DNA of 64,000 bases, taken from NCBI RefSeq assembly GCF_963259705.1, contig NC_081842.1, positions 64,554,787-64,618,786 on the forward strand, in the 5' to 3' direction. The DNA is from Myotis daubentonii (taxonomy: Eukaryota; Chordata; Mammalia; Chiroptera; Vespertilionidae). Under the pieces are notes generated by a model. It did not search any database, was not told the DNA's origin, and saw only the letters and a list, made by a program, of their open reading frames with translations. This document shows positions 1-11,339 of the stretch, one piece after another (position 1 is the first letter of the stretch; each line of letters opens with the position of its first letter). The position numbers and the translations under genes are program-made.

Positions 1-735
1 ACTTTGGAGGAACTTGAGCAAAGCATGAAATCAAACTCAAAAGAACTTTGCAAAGGTATATATAATTTTTCTAAACATTCAAAATTTTTGAGAGGAGAAT
101 ATATTTTTTCACTTTAAACTTTTTTCTGAATATTTGTGTATACTTAATGTAGGTCTCCTTTTAAATATAAAAGATAGCTTTTAAAAATATCTATAATATC
201 ATGGAAAGGTAAACACTGATAATATTTTTGTAAATTTACTTCTAATCATTTTTAAGCATTGATTTATTTATAGAGCTAAGACTGTGCTCAGCAGCTCATG
301 CTTCTAAGCATATAAATGATAAAAATGAGTGAGATGGACTACAGAAACTGGATTTTAGTCCACACTCTTCTAATAATATCCTTCTAACTTTAAATAACGT
401 GTGTGTGCATATTTATAATGAATTTTATTTCAAGTCTTATTTTCCTATTTTGCTAAATAATAAATTAAACTTGATGATCTCTGCATCTCCTGCAGGTTCC
501 ACCACATAATCTTCTGCAGTTTCAGTTACCACCATTAGAATTTAATCTATATCAGGATATTGACCACACGATTTCTCCCCCTGTGTATCCAGATGTCTAA
601 AACAGTGAGCCCAGCATATAGATGTTGCTTGTTCAATATTTATTGATCGATGGATTATTACAGTAAAGGACCTAAGTGGGGGTGAAATCAATAACCTAAG
701 TTATGCAAGCTCCATTTAGTACAACTGAGGCACAG
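1..735. other. Intronic sequence, nothing recognised
   Basis: AT-rich sequence with no recognised repeat, open frame or RNA gene. It probably includes very old repeats that cannot be identified by eye. Confidence 0.5.
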
Positions 736-739
736 TAGA

Positions 740-1006
740 ACAAAGTGGTTGCCCCAGTGCAATGTCATGGGGCACTGTAAGAGGGCAGACTCTGAAGGTG
801 GCTTGCCTGGATGTGCACACCAGTCCCTCTGTTAACCAGCTATGACCTTCTTTTCATTCTTTAGCTTAAAGCTATTGGTTAAATCTTACAATATGGGTAA
901 TAACTGCAGATAAATTAAAGTAATTATAGGAATCAATGAATTTATACATGGACAGAACTTAGAAGGTTGCTTGGCACATGTTAAGCCCTCAATAAATTTT
1001 TGCTAC
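740..1006 (+). repeat. MIR SINE relic
   Basis: Order and spacing follow the MIR consensus: a tract resembling 'gactctgaaggtggcttgcctgg', a 'agctatgaccttc' segment, and a 3' end 'ggcacatgttaagccctcaataaat'. It is heavily diverged, as expected for an ancient mammalian SINE. Confidence 0.75.
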
Positions 1007-1720
1007 TGGTCATAGAGTGTATCACAATGAGGTAAGCCCAAAGAATGTCCTGGCATTTAAAAATTTTACAACATAACTTTTGCACCAAGAACTTGTGTCA
1101 GACCTGATCTAGGGCAGGAACTAAACAAGTTTGGTGAGAAAGAACTAAGTCCAAGGATTTTCTTAGAATAGAGCTAAAAGATAATTAAGTAGGTCAGAGG
1201 TCAGGGGCAGAGAGGTTAGAAAAAGGAAAGAGGCAAACACTGAACAGAATTATAAGTAACTTCTTATTTCTTTGTTCCCTAATTAGTTGCTGCTCTTATT
1301 ATGGCTAGTGTCATTTATGGATGCTTTACTTAAAAAGGAACAATTTTCTCCATGGGTCCAGCAACAAGAGATTAGCAGAGTGTGTGGAGTGGAAAGGTAG
1401 GTGAAGGGAATTCTGTAGACTGATTTTTAATGAAGAAATGAAGACAATTCAGGGACTTGCTCCTTTTCAGTAGAGTTGACCAAGTTCCTAGTGCTGGAGC
1501 TCCTTGAACAAGTCCTGGGATATGCATGATAGTGTGTCCACTCTGAAGTTCAATACTAAAGGCATATTTTCCTGTCACTTCCCCATCACCACACTCCCTC
1601 AACTTTAAGTATCTTAAGGGAAGAGACCAAACTGATACACAGAAGAAGCATAATACATATTTTGTGAAAATAAGAACGTATTCAAAGAGGGAGAGAAAAA
1701 CTGGCTTACTTACTGAGTTA

Positions 1721-2147
1721 CTAGAGGCCTGGTGCATGAAATTCGTGCACTCAGGGGAGGGGGGTCCCTCAGCCCGAATTGCGAGAGGGTGCAGGCCAGT
1801 CCAAGGGTCCCCACTGGTGCATGATAAGGGCCAGGGAGGGACGCAGGAGGTTGGCTAGCCAGGGAAGGACTGCGGGAGGACTCCAGGGCATGTCTGGCCC
1901 ATCTCCCTCATTCCCAATCGGCCAGACTCCAGCAGTAAGCTAACCTTCCAGTCACAGCCTCTGCCCCCTGGTGGTCAGTGTATGTCATAGAGCCTGGTTG
2001 ACTGGTCGACTGTCTGCCCCCTAGTGGTCAGCGCACAACATAGAGCAGTTGAGTGGCCTTAGCATATCATTAGCATATTACACTTTGATTGGTTGAATGG
2101 CCTACTGGAAGACCGGACTTAGCATATTAGGCTTTTATTATATAAGA
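1721..2147 (-). mobile_element. Helitron H1 (HeliBat-type, non-autonomous)
   Basis: On the minus strand it runs from TCTTATATAATAAAAG to CTAG. The host bases are A before and T after, the canonical Helitron A/T target. Just inside the 3' end is the hairpin GTGCATGAA/TTCGTGCAC. The interior has the 'ccccctagtggtcag' block shared with the 3' half of H3. It encodes no Rep/helicase. Confidence 0.9.
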
Positions 2148-2269
2148 TAGTGAATTTTATGTGCTTCCTATTCACACCAGTTTCCCTCAGGTCTCTAGGC
2201 CTCTGAATAAATTGTTATCTTTGCTTGCAATACCCATTCCTACTGCTTTTACTGGGTTAAACCCTACAC

Positions 2270-2525
2270 ATCCTTAAAAACTCAGTTGCCATATTACTAT
2301 TCCCAGGAAATCCTTTCTTATTATGTCCACCTCAGCTCAGGCTCAGATAAATAAATGTCCTCCTTTGTAACCCAGTAGCACTGTATTCATATTTTTGTTT
2401 ATTGCAACATTAGTAAATTCCACTGTTACTTTTTTGTCTTTTTAATTAAATTGTAAGATTTTTGATGCCAATGACTTTGCATTTTGGCTTGGTATCCTCA
2501 AGCCTGACCTTTACTCAATGTAAAA
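2270..2525 (+). repeat. L2-like LINE 3' relic
   Basis: Contains an L2-type run: 'ccacctcagctcaggctcag' and, further on, 'ttgtaagatttttgatgccaa'. This resembles the diverged 3' end of L2. Limits are approximate. Confidence 0.45.
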
Positions 2526-2879
2526 AAAGGATTCTGAAATTATAGAGTTTAAAATGGGCTGTGAAATAGGTAAGCACTAGTTAAGGGTGGAAAACAGTCT
2601 GTGCTGATGTTCCCTCCCTGATCTGAGACTTTGTGGAATGACTCATCCAAACCCCTCAAGTGGATCTAGTAGGACACTACCTGGAAATACGTTATTATAT
2701 AAATGGCAATTCTTTTACATATTTTGCAATTTAGATTTTTACTTATTCAGCAGGCTTCTCTGCATTCCAAATTAGTAGTTTTTATATCACTAGGGGCCCG
2801 GTGCATGAAATTCGTGCACTGGGTGTGTGTGGGGGGAGTCCCTCAGCCCAGCCTGCCTCCTCTCACATACTGGGAGCCC

Positions 2880-3760
2880 TCAGGCGTTGACCCCCATCAC
2901 CCTCCAATCGCAGGATTGGCCCCTTGCCCAGGCCTGAGGCCTCTGACAGAGGTGTCAGGCCTGGGCAGGGGACCCTCATTTCCCCCCATCACTGGTTCTG
3001 CCCCCAGCCCAGGCCTGATGCCTCTGGCCCAGGCATCAGGCCTGGGCAGGGGACCCCCAGACCCTCCAATTGCTGGCTCTGCCCCTTGCCCAGGCCTGAT
3101 GCCTCAGCCAGAGGCGTAGACCCCCATCACCCTCTAATCACCTGATTGGCCCCTTGCCCAGGCCTGACACCTCTGCCAGAGGTGTCAGGCTTGGACAGGA
3201 AACCCCCATCTCCCCCTGATCACTGGCTCTGGCCCCCGCCCAGGCCTGAGGCCTCTGGCCCAGGAATCATGCCTGGGCAGGGGACACCCATCTCCCTCTG
3301 ATCACTTGCTCCACCCCCCGCCCAAGCCTGACGCCTCTGACCCAGGCTTCAGGCCTGGGTATGGGGACCATCATATCCCCCCAATCCCCGGCTCAGCCCA
3401 CCGCCCAGGCCTGATGCCTCGGCCAGAGGAGTTGACCCTCATCACCCTCCGATCACCAATCACCGAATCGGCCCCTTGACCAGGCCTGAGGCCTCCGGCA
3501 GAGGTGTCAGGCCTGGGCAGGGGACCCCCAGCTCCCCGCGGTTGCAGGCTCTGCCCCTGCCCAGGCCTAACGCCTCTGGCTGAGGCATCCGGCTCGGACA
3601 GCGGGGACCCGCAGCTGCAGTGGCCCTGCGATCGTGGGCTCCGCTTTAGGCCCAGGCAAGGGACCCCTAGCTCCCGGGACTGCCAGCTTCGACCGTGTCC
3701 AGCTCCCATCGCTGGCTCCACCCCTACTTCCTGCTATCACTGGCCAGGGCGGCAAAGGCG
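2880..3760. repeat. Imperfect tandem array inside Helitron H2
   Basis: Repeated units built on 'gcccaggcctga...cctctgg...gtcaggcctgggcaggggacccc', roughly 70-130 bp apart with varying spacers. Strong CpG loss is seen as CG to CA/TG changes. Confidence 0.75.
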
Positions 3761-3918
3761 CCTGATTCTCTGATCATGGCTGGGGGCAGGGCAAAGGTGG
3801 CCCCAGGGCCGCCTTTGCCCTGCCCCCCAGCTCTTAGCTCCCCCTTGGGTTTCCGATCACTGTCAGTGGCAGGGGGCTTCTTCCTGCTTTCCCTTTCGCC
3901 TCCCTGCATTGTGCCTAC

Positions 3919-3962
3919 ATATGCAAATTAACCGCCATCTTGTTGGCAGTTAATTTGCATAT
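3919..3962. promoter_or_regulatory. Subterminal hairpin with octamer arms and YY1-like loop (H2)
   Basis: ATATGCAAATTAAC (3919-3932) and its perfect reverse complement (3949-3962) enclose 16 bases holding most of CAAGATGGCGG (minus strand, 3932-3942). Each arm contains ATGCAAAT, the POU octamer; the loop matches the YY1 consensus core. Function is inferred from motif similarity only. Confidence 0.55.
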
Positions 3963-4853
3963 AGCCCTGATTAGCCAATGAAAAGGTTATCGTCGTATGC
4001 CAATTACCATTTTTCTCTTTTATTAGTGTAGATAACATCCCCAAATTTTCCCTATATCTTAAAACTTGCTTCTAACACTTTGGGTCAAATTAAAACTGCT
4101 TGTTCCCTCTGTTAGTGCATTTTCCAGCCCTTTAGGTAGATAGCTCTCTTTTCAGCACATCCTTAATAATTCTGACTTCTATTAACTATGCATCTCTTAT
4201 CATCAAACTCCTTGCTTGGCCCTTAGCCCCATGCAGTCTTCGGCCTTGTTTTCTCCATCTCTAGCTTTTCTTTAAACAGTCTTTTTTATTGATAATAGAA
4301 ACACCATTTCCCTTTTTCTTTCTGCTACCATGTACTTGATATTTAAATTATTTCACCTAAAGCCTTCATTTACAGTAAAAAAAAAAGACATCACAACCAT
4401 CCTGCTAAAAAGTAGTTCCATATGCTTGAGACTTTTAAATGGTTCTTTAAGCCAAATGTCTAAGTATATTTAAATCCACAAGTGCAGACATTAGACTCAA
4501 TTATCTAACAATAGCTAGAATCCAGTATAGGAGAGAAGAATTTGCTACTTTATAAATTTGAGATCTATTTATATGTTCAGAATTTATAAAACAATTTGTT
4601 GACTTAAACTCTAGGGCTTGACTTCTTATATTACTTTAATTATAAGTGCTGGCTAAACTTAGGGCCCTGCTGTGTAAAGCATGTGTGTGAAATTCTAACA
4701 CATTCATGAGGTCAGAGAATTGTAATCTGCTCATTAAAACACACCAAATGTCTTTAATGAAATCCTTATATTTTCAAATCAGCTGTGCACATTCAACATT
4801 TTCAGTCATCTGATAATTGAACATGTGAATCACAATCAAATTTATAAATGTAG

Positions 4854-5066
4854 CCCAGCCAGCATGGCTCAGTGGTTGAATGTCAACCTATGAACCAGGA
4901 GGTTGCGGTTATATTGCTGATCAGGGCACATACCCAGATTGCAGGCTCAATCCCCAGTGTAGGGTGTGCTGGAGGCAGTCAATCAATGATTCTCTTTCAT
5001 CATTGATGTTTCTATCTCTCTCTACCTCTCCCTTCCTCTCTGAAATAAATAAAAATATATTTGTAA
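4854..5066 (+). repeat. Ves SINE
   Basis: The tRNA-derived head has an A-box-like TGGCTCAGTGG and a decayed B box. The 'gcaggaggcag...atcattgatgtttctatctctctc' body and an A-rich tail follow. Target-site duplication AAATTTATAAATGTAG (4838-4853) recurs with two changes at 5067-5082. Confidence 0.92.
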
Positions 5067-5082
5067 AAATTTATGAACGTAG

Positions 5083-7430
5083 TTATTACTTTTTCATACA
5101 TACCCTGAGTAATATTCAGTGCTCTAGATACTTGCTGTTTCAACAATATATATGTTTTTGGTAGTGTTGTGGATAAACAAGGGGTTTTCATATATACATC
5201 AGCTGCTGACGTCACTATGTATATAAGAAATACTTCCAGTCACTCAGAGAGCTCTCCTTTTTAAAAAACGATATTTAAGAGCTCCATCAAAAAAAGAAGT
5301 GCATCACCATCCCAACAAAGGCTCCTTTCCTGAGATCTTGCAGAGTAATAGCACACATTCCGATAAATGAACCATTGAATGCTGTGTGTAATAGCAACAG
5401 CTGGCACCTTTCAGATAATGCTGAGCTGCCCAGCCCCCACAGATGAGAAAATGGGCAACGACTAAGTCGAATTTTCATAGATGCGAAGTCTGCTGAATAC
5501 CCATCGAAAGAGAGCAAAATGTGCATTAAACCTCACTGACAAATGCTCAAGGTTCAATCTCTCAAACAGTTTTGCAGACCAACAAAAACAGGAGTGAAAG
5601 GGATTATTTCCATCCTCAAATTTTCAACATGGTCAAAGGGACTGTAAAATCCTTCTGGTGAGCAAGCCAGTTTAATGGTCGGGAACAAATGCGTCTTTAG
5701 TCACAGGCCAAGCCTTTAGGATTTGCTGTAATTTCCTGTTAGGTACAGCAAAGGCAGTACACAACCTCCTCTCCTGCCCTACCCTGCTTTCCAGCCTCTT
5801 TGCCATACTTTTTTCTCTTCCTCTTTTCTTTCTCTTTCTTCCAGCACAAATCTAACTGTGCTGCAGGGTTTCCCGGAGTCTGTACATTGAGGGTGCGAGA
5901 GCCATATTGTGATCCATTCACCACAATTCTGCACATGTACCCACTCTCCAGCGATGTAACTATGTACTGGAACTGCTAATTGTAAACATAATTGGTGACT
6001 AGGGGTAGGTTTTGAACAGAGTGCTAACTACAGCTCATTAGGGGCTGAATAGATGACCTTATTCAATCGCCTGCTCTGTGGCTGTGCCTCAGCATAGCAG
6101 TGGGCCTCCTATTATTACTAGCCTTTTCATAGCCTGTCCCATTTTCAATGTTTGCATCTGTGATTGCAAATAACAGAGTAGGTGCTATTGTCCAAAATCA
6201 GTTGTTTGCTATATATATACACTACTATACGCAAACTACTAACATTCTTTTGAAACATACCTGGGACTATTATCCAATATCAATTTCACATTTATTCTGA
6301 GTCTGGGATAGGCCTCTTTCTGTTTACCAATCACATGCTAATTACTCTGACAGATGCATCTTAGAAGACAAGTACATTTAGTCTCTGAGATTACATGGAA
6401 CAAAGATGTTGGATGGCTTATTATGATCTCCTGGTGTGGTTAACTCACTAGGACTTCTATATCCATGAATTTCTATATCCATAAATTTCTCACATGGCTA
6501 GAAACTGCCTTGAACTCATTAGAGGTTCACTATCTACTTCTTGAACACTGGTTTGTGCCCCTCAACAACTCAATTTATTTGCAATTGGGTATGACTATAA
6601 AGGTAATATGACCAATATTTTTTTATGTTGCAGTAATATATAAGGGTTTTGCTTCAAAATATAGTGAGACAAAGTAAATTTATTGCATTTCTCCTCACTG
6701 TACTGACTTGAGCTCTTTATAATAATCATAATCCAGAGAAGGTGAGCAAGGAACACATGTGTGACATTATGTAAGTATTAATCCAGGTCTGCAAAGTGAT
6801 TCTCTGTTCCATTTAAAAGGACATTGGCTAAATGCTGGATTTGTGTAAATAAATACTGAATCAAACACAATTCCTTATTCTTCGTTGTTGTTGCTGCTGT
6901 TTTTAACTAGCTCTGAGGGTATAAATGCAAATTGGACACCATCCCTCATGAGCAGAAGCAGCATTATTTTTTGTATAAAAAATATCAAGGATTACATGAT
7001 GAAGATGATGAAGAAAAAAAAATACCAAAAGAAAAAAATGCCACAAATATCTAAGAATAGTGTTTGAAACTCTTAAAATTAGAACTAAGGAAACTGGGGA
7101 AATGCCTACAGATAAAAAGATATATATTCATTTCATTCAATTTAAGGGAAAGAATAAATAACAGGTAGGTTCAGACAAAGAGGAAAGAATAGAACCATTT
7201 TTTTCCTATTTTGAAATTGTCATTTGTGTAATGGAGAAAGATTTCAAACTAAAAAAGATAAGCTCAAAACACATAGAAATAATGAGAGCATTTAACTAAC
7301 TTTAGTTCAGTTGTCCTTGGCCAGATGAAATATACTTCAGTGACTGCTAATAAAACTATGAAACTGATTTGAGATTTTTGAAAAATCAAATATAATGCAC
7401 CAGAAGACTAGAGATGAGAAAATGGAGCCC
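5083..7430. other. Intronic sequence, repeat-poor; CpG-rich block at 5240-5560
   Basis: No gene or recognisable interspersed repeat. 5240-5560 keeps several CpGs (in AACGAT, TTCCGAT, CAACGACT, GTCGAAT, ATGCGAAG, ATCGAAAG) within AT-rich surroundings and may be a conserved element. The tandem 'ttctatatccatgaa/ttctatatccataaa' lies near 6460-6490. The frames seen here are too short and low-complexity to be genes. Confidence 0.5.
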
Positions 7431-7439
7431 CAATTCTTA

Positions 7440-7680
7440 AAAACAGAAAAGGAGGTCCCAAACCATATACTATAGGGCTTGTTACCAATTCTTAAAGACA
7501 ATTATAGGCAAATTATTAGCTTAATTGTAAGAACAGAAGGTGGGGTGGCATAGGTAGATACGCGCTAGGATAGGGTCACTAAAAACCAGGTTATGTCAAA
7601 CTGAACTTGTGTTTTTCTGACCATCTTGAAAAACTGTTGATTAGAAGAATGAGTATATGTAGTATAGATGAATGATACCA
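7440..7680 (+). repeat. Possible CR1/L3-type LINE fossil
   Basis: The stretch 'ggtcactaaaaaccaggttatgtcaaactgaact' followed by 'gttgattagaagaatgagtatatgtagtatag' resembles the reverse-transcriptase region of CR1/L3-like LINEs. It is very diverged and carries stops. The assignment is from memory and tentative. Confidence 0.35.
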
Positions 7681-7915
7681 AAACACTGGCAAATATATAC
7701 CATGATGCCACTGATAACAGAATGGAGAGAAAAGAATAAAATCTTAATAAAGCTGAATTCACCTAGTGGGAATTTCTTAATGTATGTTGTAAGGATCAAT
7801 GTTTCTGTCAATGAATCATATGAGGATATAAATCACAGAGATTGGGTGTGGCACAAGAATGTGGACAAACATAATGTACTGCACAGTAAACCTGAAATTG
7901 TAAAGTGTTTAGAAA

Positions 7916-8435
7916 TCTACACTAATAAAAGACAAAGATGCTAATTGACCATACCTCCACTATGCCCTAAGCCACGTCCACCAGCCAATCAGAGAGGTGA
8001 TATGCAAATTAACCCAACCAACATGGCGGCCGGCAGCCACGGAGCTGGAGCAAGCAGGAGGCTTGGTTGCCCAGGCGATGGAGGAAGCCAAGCTTCCCGC
8101 CTGTCGTGAGCCGGCTGTGGCCTCCGCTCATGGCAACAAAGTTTCAATTATAGAAGACAAATAAATCTCAGATACCTGCTTCCAGCCAGCCTCCAATGGG
8201 AGCTTGGGTTCCTGGGGGTTGTGGCCAGCCTGCAAACTACCATCAACCACTCACCTAGACTGGCCAGGCACCCCAGCAGGAACCCACACACCCTGGAGGG
8301 GGTGTGGCCAGCCTGAAAACGGCCATCAGCCCCTCACCCAGGCTGGCCAGGCACCCCAGCAGGGACCCCCACCCTGAAGGGGCTGTGGCCAGCCTGCAAA
8401 CAGCCATCAGCCCCTCACTCAAGCTGGCCAGGCAC
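7916..8435 (+). mobile_element. Helitron H3, outer 5' part
   Basis: Begins TCTACACTAATAAAAGAC after host A at 7915, a canonical HeliBat 5' end. ATGCAAAT at 8002 and AACATGGCGGC at 8020 follow. 8220-8435 is about three ~80 bp tandem units ('tgtggccagcctg...ggccaggcacc'). It has no 3' end of its own: the sequence runs straight into a second Helitron 5' end at 8436. The ATGGCGG region is shared with H9. Confidence 0.88.
8220..8435. repeat. ~80 bp tandem repeat in H3 (about 3 copies)
   Basis: Copies begin with tgtggccagcctg near 8220, 8305 and 8385, and end in ggccaggcac. A single related copy is seen in H9 near 63060-63125. Confidence 0.75.
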
Positions 8436-8910
8436 TCCTATATAAGAAAAGGGTAATATACAAATTGACCCTAACAGCAGAACAACTTGAAATGACTGGT
8501 CACTATGACACACACTGACCACCAGGGGGCAGATGCTCAATGCAGGAGCTGCCTCCTGGTAGTCAGTGCGTTCCCACAGGGGGAGCTCTGCTCAGCCACA
8601 AGCCAGGCTGATGGCTGCCAGTACAGCAGTGGTGGTGAGAGCCTCTCCCGCCTCCTCAGCAGTGCTAAGGATGTCCAACTGCAGCTTAGGCCTGGTCCCC
8701 ATTGGCAAGTGGACATCCTCCGAGGGTTCCCGGGCTGTCAGAGGGATGTCTGACTGCCAGCTTAGGCCCAATCCCCCCAGGGAGGGGGGCCTAAGCCAGC
8801 AGGTGGACATCCTCCAAGGGGTCCCAGACTGCGCGAGGGCACAGGCCTGGCTGAGGGGAGCCCCCCCCCCCGCCCCCGAGTGCACAAATTTTTGTGCACC
8901 GGGCCTCTAG
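8436..8910 (+). mobile_element. Helitron H3, inner unit with second 5' end and shared 3' end
   Basis: Starts with a second HeliBat-type head, TCCTATATAAGAAAAGGG, directly after 'ggccaggcac'. The preceding base is C, not the expected A. It ends with hairpin TGCACAAAT/TTTTGTGCA and CTAG at 8907-8910, followed by T. It contains 'actgaccaccagggggcaga', as in H1 (inverted there). Confidence 0.88.
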
Positions 8911-10411
8911 TTTAAAATAATGATACAAATCTCTAAAAAATAAGGCTCTAAGAATATATGTAAATTTAATATTTGGGTATCTGTAAAAACTTTGGCCATC
9001 AAAACATCACTGCAATTTCAATTCAAATCAATACTGTGAGAAAGTTATATAAAAAATAAAGGGCAATACAGGTGCCATTAGAATTATACATACATGTCTT
9101 TATCAGGAAACATACCAGAATCTTCAGTTTGGTAAGACCCTGAACAGTTATCTTGCTCAAAAATGTTTATGGTTCATATAAATTCCTTCAACAACACTTC
9201 TAATAAGTTGTGTTCCAGTCTTTTCCATACCATCATAATAGAGAATTCTTTTCTTAAGTAGATAAAACTGTCATAAATGTGTTCTTTTGGGCACAAATTG
9301 ATTTGCCTGTAACTTTTACCAAGTAGATATTATTCTCTTCACTTGAATTACACAAAAAAGTCCTCATCCGTCTTGTTTCCAACAGCTCTTTAGGTAACTG
9401 AAAATCCCTTTGTTTTTGCTTTTTTCCCTTCCAGTATAATATATATCAGGTCAAAATCTCCTCTTTTGTTAATATTGCCATCTATGTATACAACATATCG
9501 TTACTGTTCCAATTGATGTGCTAGTATTGATAATAGAATGAAAAATAAGACTTTTCTCTGCACTCAAAGAGGCATGTTGTTTAAAAGAAAACAACATATT
9601 ATTGACTCATTGGGATTTTGTCAACTAAGATCTCTATGGCCCCTTTTGTTTCTGTAAATAATAGCAGCTGCTGAGCCATGTCTCACCTGTTCTGTTCATG
9701 CAAATACTAGTTCAGTTTCAAGCCCACTGAAGATGAGATGCTTCATGATCTAGTAATATTAAAGCTTCTTATAGTTTATAAATTCAAGGCAACCAGGACC
9801 AGATACAACTCCTACTTTTAAGGTTGCAAGTCTAGTGGTAGATGAAGGTTTATAAAACAAGAATCACATTACAAAGTTATATGCTTTGAAGCAGATACGT
9901 TGTGAATGGTACAGGAACACAAAATAAAGAGCAGAAAATAATTTGCTGTTTACCATTTCAGTGAAAAAGATTTATTGAAAATTGCCCATGTGGCACTTGA
10001 GACTTCTGTTTTGAAGTCAGTTGGCATATGAGTTTTTACTTTTGAAGAACTGGAGCTATTTCCTGGAGGAGACTTGAAGCAGATATGAAAGCTATCTTTT
10101 AGGTAATTGAAGGGCCAGTGGATGCACACCCACATGCACATATTTGGTTGTGGTTTTCTGAAGAACCCTGAATAATATAAAATGACAATTCTAAAATAGG
10201 TCTAATAAGAGTTTCAGAAAAAGAGAGTATATAAAATGGGAAGAAGAAATATTCAAGGGATAATGGATAAGAAAGTCTTAAGGATTTAAAAGCAAAAGAC
10301 CCAAGCAAAATAAATAAAAGTGAATTTGCACAAAGCTACCTTGTAGTGGACCCAAGGAACAGCAAAAGAAACAAATCTAAAAAGCAACCAAACGAAATAA
10401 GACAGAATAGT
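8911..10411. other. Intronic sequence, nothing firmly recognised
   Basis: AT-rich with no coding or RNA gene. Scattered short similarity to old LINE sequence is possible, but no element could be bounded. A 21 bp poly(A) follows at 10412-10432. Confidence 0.45.
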
Positions 10412-10429
10412 AAAAAAAAAAAAAAAAAA

Positions 10430-10900
10430 AAAGTCAGTTTAGTTAAGCAGACTTCTTTCTCATCAGCAACAGAATACATAAGAAGGCAATGGAATTAAAA
10501 AAAAAAAAAGGCAATGGAGTATTGCTTCAATGTAGCAAAAGAAAATGATTATTTTTCTACAATTCTATACCCAATTATACTATCATACATAAAATTAATT
10601 AAATTGGGTATGTATATTTGTGTGTGCATATATAAGTGCATAAATATATTTTTTAAAAAACTATGAACACATCTAGAAAGATTGAAAACAAATAATAAGG
10701 GGAAAAGGCAAATTCAAATGTTTAAAAAGAAGTATGATGTAGTAATAGTAATACATTACAAAATCTTTTTTTACCAACAGAATAAAATAAACTGAGACTA
10801 TTATGTGGCCAAATAAAAGTTTTAAATTATATTCAGATAACTTTGGCCAAATTACCCAAAAACATTAACAAATATAAACATAGTGGGGAAGTTAATATAC
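10430..10900 (+). repeat. L1M-type 3' region fragment
   Basis: 'ttctcatcagcaacagaatacataagaaggcaatgga' and 'tacaattctatacccaattatactatcatacataaa' match the old mammalian L1 3' region. Several A-runs disrupt it. Confidence 0.5.
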
Positions 10901-10939
10901 CCTCATTCAAACCTGTAGATGAAAAAGACCAATAAAATA

Positions 10940-11320
10940 AAAGTGATGGTATGATAGTATAGAGAATTTGAACAACACAATTAAGGAGCTTAAATATGAG
11001 CATTTATAGAGTCCTGTACAGAGCAATTGGAGAATATATATTCTTTTCAAGCACGAATGAGTCATTTTTAAAACTGCCCTCATAAGAAATAACAAAAACA
11101 ACTCTGATTACAATACAATAACTTTCCCTACTTTCCAATCTTCTATGCTGAGAAACTAAAAAACACACTTTAAAAAACATGTTGTAACAAACTTTTACTC
11201 AAAGCACAGAAATCATCAGACTATCACAATGCTGCATAGATAGTGGTGTACAAGTTCCCTGATACTTAGTGCCTTCTTCCCAACTAAAACCCCTGTTGTC
11301 AAGTTATCACATAGAAAATA
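10940..11320 (+). repeat. L1 ORF2 fossil, endonuclease region
   Basis: 'catttatagagtcctgtacagagcaattggagaatatatattcttttcaagcac' is the diverged L1 ORF2 endonuclease region. It is broken by stops and frameshifts. It is probably the upstream half of the same L1 copy that resumes at about 12340, interrupted by Helitron H4. Confidence 0.65.
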
Positions 11321-11339
11321 GTGGAGGAATTACTTCTTC

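Larger units (their letters stand above)
2790..4032 (-). mobile_element. Helitron H2 (HeliBat-type) with GC-rich tandem core
   Basis: On the minus strand it starts TCTACACTAATAAAAGAG and ends CTAG, flanked by A and T. The 3' hairpin GTGCATGAA/TTCGTGCAC is intact. About 2880-3760 is a GC-rich imperfect tandem array with the recurring phrase 'cccaggcctgatgcctctgg...caggcctgggcagggga', shared with H6. The 5' subterminal part (3919-3962) forms a perfect 14 bp inverted repeat around CCGCCATCTTG. Long open frames inside are by-products of the array. Confidence 0.92.

Noticed and set aside
2703..3145. Overlapping open frames rich in Pro and Gly
   Set aside because: Tandem array of Helitron H2 read in two frames.
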